DNA from: Isotricha intestinalis
Taxonomy: Eukaryota > Ciliophora > Litostomatea > Vestibuliferida > Isotrichidae
Assembly (NCBI GenBank): GCA_023807065.1
Contig: JAJJLU010000512.1
Location: 1 to 34,704 of the forward strand
DNA length: 34,704 bases
Reading direction: 5' to 3'
The position numbers were made by a program, and so were the translations under genes. Position 1 is the stretch's first letter. The number at the start of each line of letters is the position of its first letter. Positions 30,701-34,704 of the stretch are shown piece by piece. The notes under the pieces are model-generated. The model was not told the origin of the DNA. It made no database searches and was given only the letters and a program-made list of their open reading frames with translations.

Positions 30701-32980
30701 ATTTTTGATTTCTTTGTTTTAGCAGTTTTATTACTTAATCAATTTTTATTAATTAAAAAAGGTTTATGGTATGAAATTGAAACAAATTATGAAACAATAG
30801 AAGAAGCTAATAAGAGAATTCAAAAATATTTATCTAAAAATGAAATGTCTGAGTTAAGAAAAATTCCTAAAAATTTAAATTATAGTCAAATTCAAACGTT
30901 AATAGGAGAAGAAATAAAATATGAAAATACTTTTTTTAAAACAATTAAAGCATTTATTCATGATAATTTTAATTATATTAGAAATGAAAAACCAGGAAAA
31001 GATTTTTATACTTTATATACTATTTTTCAAATTTTAATAATAATTTATATTATATTATTTTATACTCAGATGGAACAAGATAAATTAATATCAAATAATA
31101 ATACTTTTGAAGTGAAACAATTTTCAAGAAATATGATAATTTTTCTTTTAATACATTTAATACAATGTGTTATCGATAGATATATATATTTAAAAAATTC
31201 TAGAAAAATAAAACACATTCAATATAAGATTTATAGTAAACAAACTGGAAAAGATGTGACAAAAGAATTATATGGTAAAGAAGGATATGAAAATTATGAA
31301 AATTCAGAAAAAACAATAAAAAAATTTAAAGAATATAAATTAATATCTTATCAAAATGAAGGTATTCAATTTAGTATTACTTATAAATTTATTTTGCAAA
31401 TATTCTCAGTTATATTTATTCATATTTTTATCTTTTGGTATTTACCAATATATGGTTCAAAAAATGATTATGTTAAAGTATTTAACTTTAATTTTGTTAA
31501 TGAATTACTTAACAATATTTTCATATTAATATTTTATATTTTATATTGTTTTTATTTTACTTTTTCAGGACTTCAAATTAAATATGGATTAGCAGGAATG
31601 AGAAAAGTTTCTCCTTTAATGTCAGGTTCAAGTATGACATTTAATATTATATATAAAAGTTTTAAACTTCTCCCATTTTTATTTGAATTAAAAAATTTTA
31701 TTGATTGGAGTGTAACACCAACAGCTTTGGAAATTTGGCAATGGTTAAAATTTGAAGAAATAAATGCAATGTTGTTTATAAATAAATGTTTTAATAAATC
31801 TTATATGGGAAGAAGAATAGGAACAAAAAGAACATTTTGCTTAAAAATAACAATGGGATGGTCAATATTTGTTTTAATTTTATCATTTGTTTTTGGTCCA
31901 ATTGTTTTATTTTCTACTCTTAATCCTTCTTCAATCAATAATTCAATAACTGGAACTTATATGAAAGTTCAATTATATTATAATTCTTCAACTCAAAATG
32001 GTAATTTAACTCTTTTTGAAAGTTCCAATTCTCAAATAAAAACTTTTGATAAGGATTTATATGATAATTATACTCAAAATTCTAGAAATGATACTTTATC
32101 TACATATTTTTCTTCTTATAAAAATGAACAAATTCAAGAAATTACAATATTTGGTTATGGAGATTTTAATTGGGATATTTCTCCACATTTATATGATAAA
32201 ATGCTAACTAATATTAATAATGAATTTACTAATTTTTATTTGCGTTTAACATATTCTTTTTTAAAAGCTTTAGGAAAAAGTGATGAATCATTATATAGAT
32301 ATGAAGAATGTAATTTAAATAAAAATGAATTAAAGAAATTGTTTAATGCTCAAAATAATAACAGCAATAATAATAGTACACCTAAAATAGAAATAGAAAA
32401 ATGTATTAAAAAATATATAAGAATACCTTCTGAAGATAGACCAGTTGAGTTAGTAGATGAAACACAAAATATAATTTTAAGTTTAGTAAAAGAAAATGAA
32501 AAACAATATTGGAAAATAAATTCTGAAAATTCAAAAGATAATATAGAAGGAATAACAATTACTACTTTCATAGATACTTTTTCTCCAATAACTTTTGGTT
32601 ATAATGTTTTAACATTTTATATGGCTTTTATTGTTGTTGGAGGAAATTATATAAGATTATTTTTCCTTGGAAGTGCAGAAAGAGTAATTTATACTGAAAT
32701 GGTTCTTCCAAATAAATTATTAAATTTATGTGAAGGAATTAGAATTGCTAGAATTAAAAAAGATTATTTAAAAGAAGAACAATTATATTATTTATTAATT
32801 GATTTAATGAGATCACCTGAAATTATTAAAAATATTACTAAATCTAGTTTAATTTTTATTCAAGATAGTAATATTGTTCAAAAGGCAGATCATAAAAAGC
32901 AAATTGAAGGGAGTCCAATACTTAATGATTTTAATGAAAATAATAGAAAATCATTTCTTAAGGAAGAAAAAAATGAATAA
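24794..32980 (+). CDS. PIEZO-type mechanosensitive cation channel
   Basis: 2728 residues in a single exon, ATG to TAA, close to human PIEZO2 in length. Dozens of hydrophobic segments are arranged in repeated blocks through the chain, as in PIEZO blades. The family's anchor signature PFx2Ex6W is present exactly: PFLFELKNFIDW, with P2294, F2295, E2298 and W2305. TPTALEIWQWLKFEEINAML follows, matching the TTTAL...WLKLEDIHA block. The extracellular cap lies between ~2375 and ~2600. Then come the pore helix region (MAFIVVGGNYIRLFFLGSAE) and the C-terminal domain: ELPN-like VLPNKLLNLCEGI, REA-like RIARIKKDYLKEEQLYYLLI, and RSPE near 2673. The protein is a homotrimeric stretch-gated cation channel of the plasma or contractile-vacuole membrane. 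A Lys/Glu-rich cytoplasmic linker interrupts the blade (~1755-1800). The cap carries several N-glycosylation sequons. The exact compartment cannot be read from sequence. Confidence 0.96.
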   Translation: MMELMIDHENDYDNKEFEEINEEEQREDQFIYKNEENKIDEKNKEEYKKRKKEKFNFPFYSCIFVSIIYFFISLFSYSYLNIIHLFLSFYFIFSLLNVRSQKLFQFSKTIIEITFILQFCYILIKGILFILNKLSLKNLDLEKIYNIFNIKTNNLGFSLCEMGISLFEFLVLLIYYSINSFNKKAWLKVSEKSLEILKYFKGTESSLLSIGLYFICLGCIIKSSIIHAFLIITILIHFSSILFNLKLNHWLRKKIASTFKYLIPFYIIVNYIFNCPGLEIKLEKDSKNKNAKILTKIIIVLYTDNNESYFKNWNILNIIPFIFLYIGYCFLVLFTNLKNKRNYRENIQKSDLSSSLESMNESIDVAQGIIKFYTESKHLSFYNKIKLYCMKYCYTPEFFLHLCRIGIIIWINIYITYGNIFFIIWIFLSISMEKYMGVFLGITKFTIFPLLLLLFAFNYIINIFNDDGDGNQKDNNEWKLFGVDNYKGINFFYHKGIQITIITFFQIYIYIQTKYFAFYERHKIDIENKKKLREKELNNLIYSHFKGNYIIKGLEIIFKITSVINSILVSVFFYLSICQNINIFNEIILLFIFSLYLFSKSIDEHYFKILIILNIVFIFKYIVYFIYPIMEDDNSSNIYNLLSLVFFDNLKNIYYSWIAFYFLYIEYCNSTSIIFQKCKSKTFSIFQLIDQNQQLGKTMKFTLITICDFIFGVYIWLIIACFIACLQLSDNNILFLIQLFIIFIIYYKYIKIAGNKYQNNENIFTYVWILILSSLINFSVIYIFQFLNKRPLSFWNVLNTPETRKNLELFGLFLFDSNYTRNFLPYMIMFIISISLYSEIDRQISLNSKFSVNSNTKKSAQTFIDGSEDVHKTYLLNDENLKQYSTKIYYILYYILHYYWIIVFIVVALLSIYWMLSFSMFIEIFIFSFYIMKSFKKYYSNITENPNNENDSFLLYNSQQKKHFKTTHSLQEEYFNLVWIFNLIFISLSYSISIVFKFLENTKFQSTMIYIKAIIYFLGVYSTRMKEGKKMGYMTYSFGYFLIIGLFSARAYFVSKFEEIKVKIEDAEERKKKEPKRKRGGSFGTKSSLLSLINPQENEMPNLFNIETDSNQNPNETSLNDSSYYIVNYSDLTESNENEDLMNIDDYERDKMNESLINKVNNKYRHTFGSIKSKDDSSIKYVRNKMVSYSISFSKGLKAFIEVIVIALILFAATLKANIISFIFLFLVFWTYKINGLNTQIMFYIATLFLILFNLQYLVFISNLSYSTDPFFDYEAIKNIKIIFDKPWCETILGYSWGFFLSCGVSQYQIRTLWIDALILIILYFYLEFFSFSLYENYNENKKYNDLYTKYSKKFRAFLKNKYEAFAYNMKFSYGINLRFNVHIDKEEDNTILSIHEREKKIKGKQKTKKNKNVRKFKELRNLVFLFFHQFILLIMLIVSSTNKGLISLGYMVISIYYIYNIYHFLNGKKWGLKNGIRSFIKPYLFFDITIQFIFQIPLKFFSENAEIFEVFMNFLGYSKLINYKSNNNDYSPLISMLMKILCYFLVLLQEVIYSSYDFKKYILKYHYEYMNQSYIIGKLHSFLFNNHRIKLMNDRLHERKKIEETLESLQEMMENWNNKIPRKDSDPYYSNIKIKKRKNEVTIGKLIRKHWLVKTALRVHYGSRHVDLKRITNKKDIIKILQGADNTYSELDEVINKFEEENANKFNLNDINFNRRISVYKKDLKEKEEQINLLQIENDEKKKNELYNSTLLILDDKKEEEEKKLKEEEEEKKLKEEEEKKLKEEEIEIKKKLNKEIKDNNKDDSDIFFPSAEYYEKKHEIRSLFFKKYYSKGKIIIYLIKSLYKYLIENFEYVCYFFMVIDNFAYGSIVSMFLTFLVFVFGITQYPRPKKGFWKFCLTLICFVILTKFTLQLNFIEVILKLDEKTSDSFLINIKNFIEKLNDKDSYLSRLGIKRMKYKGDFSYFNYFIFDFFVLAVLLLNQFLLIKKGLWYEIETNYETIEEANKRIQKYLSKNEMSELRKIPKNLNYSQIQTLIGEEIKYENTFFKTIKAFIHDNFNYIRNEKPGKDFYTLYTIFQILIIIYIILFYTQMEQDKLISNNNTFEVKQFSRNMIIFLLIHLIQCVIDRYIYLKNSRKIKHIQYKIYSKQTGKDVTKELYGKEGYENYENSEKTIKKFKEYKLISYQNEGIQFSITYKFILQIFSVIFIHIFIFWYLPIYGSKNDYVKVFNFNFVNELLNNIFILIFYILYCFYFTFSGLQIKYGLAGMRKVSPLMSGSSMTFNIIYKSFKLLPFLFELKNFIDWSVTPTALEIWQWLKFEEINAMLFINKCFNKSYMGRRIGTKRTFCLKITMGWSIFVLILSFVFGPIVLFSTLNPSSINNSITGTYMKVQLYYNSSTQNGNLTLFESSNSQIKTFDKDLYDNYTQNSRNDTLSTYFSSYKNEQIQEITIFGYGDFNWDISPHLYDKMLTNINNEFTNFYLRLTYSFLKALGKSDESLYRYEECNLNKNELKKLFNAQNNNSNNNSTPKIEIEKCIKKYIRIPSEDRPVELVDETQNIILSLVKENEKQYWKINSENSKDNIEGITITTFIDTFSPITFGYNVLTFYMAFIVVGGNYIRLFFLGSAERVIYTEMVLPNKLLNLCEGIRIARIKKDYLKEEQLYYLLIDLMRSPEIIKNITKSSLIFIQDSNIVQKADHKKQIEGSPILNDFNENNRKSFLKEEKNE
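30058..30175 (+). repeat. Tandem KKLKEEEE-type coding repeat in PIEZO cytoplasmic linker
   Basis: About four near-identical units of roughly 21-27 nt, A/G-only apart from TTA Leu codons, encode EEEKKLKEEEE-like repeats. This makes a charged helix inside the PIEZO gene and is a probable length-variable tract. Confidence 0.75.
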
Positions 32981-33198
32981 AGGAAAAATACTTTTTATTA
33001 TATATTATTATTATTTTTTAATTACCATAAAATTAATAATTGTTTTATTTTTATTTATAATTCTTTTGGAATTTCATAAAGATAGAGTTTATTTATTCTA
33101 ATTTTTTTATGGAAATTATGATTATACAAAATTTATTTTATTATATATTATAAGAATTCTTATTTTTTAATGTAAAATAATAATAATTAAATACTATT
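32981..33198. other. Short spacer between convergent PIEZO and terminal gene
   Basis: 218 nt of AT-rich sequence between the two stop codons. It holds both 3' ends. No further gene is seen. Confidence 0.35.
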
Positions 33199-34332
33199 TT
33201 ATTTATCAAAATAATTTTTATTTAAAAATTTACTTGTTAATTTACTCTTTATATTTCTATTAGTTTTTGGATAATTATATTTTTGATTTAAATTATTAAA
33301 TATTTTTAAATTTTGCTTATGCAGTGATAAAATAATATTAGTATTTTTTTCTATTTTTAATATTTCTTTATTTTTTTTATTTTGATTATCTTCAACTATT
33401 AAACCTGCTTTCTTCGAAAGATTAGGATATTTTTTAAATAAATATTTTCTAAATAAGTAAAATACATTATCTTCCATTAATTCAAGATGGTCTCCAAAAT
33501 TTATTAAATTTGCAGTTGAATCTCTTATTGTTATAATATTTGAATCTTTACATTTAACACTTTTAAATAATGGAAATTTTTTTTTTTTATTTTCTTTTTC
33601 ATCATTTAAATCAAAATAAATATGATTCTTAATATGATTTTTTACTGATTTAGGATCTTTATTATCACTAAAATACTGTTTTAAACTTTGAGTATCAAAA
33701 TTTTTTTCATTAAAATTATTAATTAAACTTTCTTTAATAGCTGATGCATTTCTTGATAATTGTTTATAAATCTTAGGAACTTCTTTAATTAATTTTATGG
33801 ATTCTTGAGAAATACATCTTTTCATTTTTTTCTTTTTTTTTATTTTCAAAACATTTCGATTAGAAGAATACATTTCTTTTTCTTTAGAATGCGATAAAGA
33901 TTTAATATTAAGTGTACTTTTACTATTATTTATTTTCAAACATTTATCATTACTTAAAGAATTTGATATACTTTTTGAATTTCTTGAATTTATAAATGTT
34001 CTTTTCATAAATTCATTAAAAAATAAATAGTTTTTATTTTGATTAGTATTAAAAGCAGAAAAAATTCTTTTATGAATTTTTTTTGGACTTGTTTTAACTG
34101 GATCTTCTTTTTCTTTTGATGATTGAATTAATTCAAATAAATGATTATTTGCTGTTCTTGTTAATAAATCAGTGTTTAATGAAATTTCACCTTCTTTTTT
34201 TTTTAATATTTTATTAAAACAAGGAATATATTTTTCAGTTTTTATTTTGAAAAATGGTGATCTAAAAGGCCTTTTTAAAATTCTAATATTTGTATTCCTA
34301 TCAAATAAATTTTTTCCTTTATATAAGGACAT
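33199..34332 (-). CDS. Basic protein of unknown function, most telomere-proximal gene
   Basis: 377 residues in one exon, ATG at 34330-34332 to TAA. The protein is strongly basic and Ser/Asn/Lys-rich. It has a possible nuclear-localisation cluster (KIKKKKKMKR near residue 165) and Pro-containing basic segments near the N terminus (LKRPFRSPFFKIK). The only part that looks folded is ~270-320 (INFGDHLELMEDNVFYLFRK, then YLFKKYPNLSKKAG). No signal peptide or membrane segment is seen. Its start codon is about 330 nt from the telomeric repeats, so its promoter lies within the subtelomere. I do not recognise the family. Confidence 0.75.
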   Translation of the reverse strand: MSLYKGKNLFDRNTNIRILKRPFRSPFFKIKTEKYIPCFNKILKKKEGEISLNTDLLTRTANNHLFELIQSSKEKEDPVKTSPKKIHKRIFSAFNTNQNKNYLFFNEFMKRTFINSRNSKSISNSLSNDKCLKINNSKSTLNIKSLSHSKEKEMYSSNRNVLKIKKKKKMKRCISQESIKLIKEVPKIYKQLSRNASAIKESLINNFNEKNFDTQSLKQYFSDNKDPKSVKNHIKNHIYFDLNDEKENKKKKFPLFKSVKCKDSNIITIRDSTANLINFGDHLELMEDNVFYLFRKYLFKKYPNLSKKAGLIVEDNQNKKNKEILKIEKNTNIILSLHKQNLKIFNNLNQKYNYPKTNRNIKSKLTSKFLNKNYFDK

Positions 34333-34662
34333 TTAAAATATTTAATAAAATATTTAAATGTTTTTATTTTTTTTAAAATTTTATTTGGAATTATTAATTT
34401 ATTTACTTATCAAACCAAAATAAAAAGATAATACTGATAATATCCTTTTTTTCTTCTATATTTAATAATAAAAATGAATTCTTTTTAATTAATAATCTAT
34501 GAATTTTCTATTCAGAGCGCATAGATTGTTAATTAAAAATTCATTGATTTTAATTAATCAATTTTCATCATAGATTATAAATTAAAAAATTATTCATTTT
34601 TATTAATTAAATGCAGAAGAAAATGGGTATATTAAAAGTTAATAAAATTTTCAAAAATAAAA
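34333..34662. other. Subtelomeric spacer, about 330 nt
   Basis: Non-coding AT-rich sequence between the last gene and the telomere. It must hold the last gene's promoter and contains a three-copy repeat (listed separately). No other open frame or RNA gene is seen. Confidence 0.6.
34473..34600. repeat. Subtelomeric three-copy repeat (one inverted, two direct)
   Basis: Copy A (34473-34501) begins AATGAATTCTTTTTAATTAA and ends AATCTATG. Copy B (34520-34545) is CATAGATTGTTAATTAA followed by AAATTCATT, nearly the exact reverse complement of A with an 18-nt loop that contains the locally GC-rich GAGCGC. Copy C (34569-34600) is CATAGATTATAAATTAAAAA followed by TTATTCATT, in the same orientation as B. 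A and B can form a long stem-loop. Confidence 0.75.
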
Positions 34663-34704
34663 TGGGGATTGGGGATTGGGGATTGGGGATTGGGGATTGG
34701 GGAT
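34663..34704 (+). repeat. Telomere, six copies of TGGGGAT (TTGGGGA class)
   Basis: Exactly 42 nt of perfect 7-mer repeats run to the last base of the window. The G-rich strand points 5'->3' outward, as telomerase would add it. The C-strand reads ATCCCCA, equivalent to CCCCAAT. Confidence 0.95.

Noticed and set aside
32874..33101. Plus-strand 75-codon frame overlapping the end of PIEZO
   Set aside because: It overlaps the PIEZO C terminus in another frame and its tail is Ile/Leu/Tyr-rich intergenic sequence; no start context or homology supports it.

Overview
The window looks like the right-hand end of a very AT-rich macronuclear chromosome from a ciliate-like protist. It ends in six copies of the 7-nt repeat TTGGGGA (C-rich strand CCCCAAT), G-rich strand running 5'->3' toward the end, as expected for a real telomere. 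All twelve genes with visible ends read with the standard code (11 TAA stops, 1 TGA, no TAG; no TAA/TAG/TGA used as sense), unlike the TAA/TAG=Gln code of many ciliates. One 27-nt GT...AG intron is visible. Tiny introns, AT richness, an alveolate-type four-CNBD PKG, a standard code and a G4-class telomere together suggest a litostome (for example a gut or rumen trichostome) ciliate. I recall, without being able to check, that rumen entodiniomorphs have been reported with CCCCAAT telomeres. The taxonomic call is inference.

Layout, left to right: a truncated Asn/Glu/Lys-rich protein (-, 1-933); a DUF789-type protein (+, 1119-3281); a two-exon Pumilio/PUF RNA-binding protein (-, 3674-5230); a large signal-peptide-bearing Cys-rich multi-pass surface protein with an internal ~600-nt duplication (-, 6083-12004); a TLDc-domain protein (-, 12184-13269); a cGMP-dependent protein kinase with four CNBDs (-, 13909-16614); a SOSS-B/hSSB-type OB-fold protein (+, 17085-17504); a decayed MORN-like gene (18186-18629); a small single-pass membrane protein (+, 18933-19568); an unknown protein (+, 19678-20985); a coiled-coil protein with two TQT motifs (-, 21057-23045); eIF3d (-, 23137-24681); a 2728-residue PIEZO channel (+, 24794-32980); an unknown basic protein (-, 33199-34332); then a short subtelomere with a three-copy repeat, and the telomere.

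Genes are dense (about 70-850 nt apart, except 17.5-18.9 kb), almost all single-exon, and oriented independently. This looks like a housekeeping, signalling and membrane assortment rather than an operon or a mobile island. I see no tRNA, rRNA, CRISPR, transposase or viral gene. PIEZO (mechanosensation), PKG (cGMP signalling) and the Cys-rich surface protein could all act at the cortex or cilia, but nothing in the sequence ties them into one pathway. I did not find a convincing undescribed multi-gene system. The items most worth a second look are the telomere and code combination, the tiny intron joining two ORFs into one PUF gene, PUF and PKG residue substitutions at functional positions, the duplicated Cys-rich module, the paired TQT motifs, and the gene relic near 18.2-18.6 kb.
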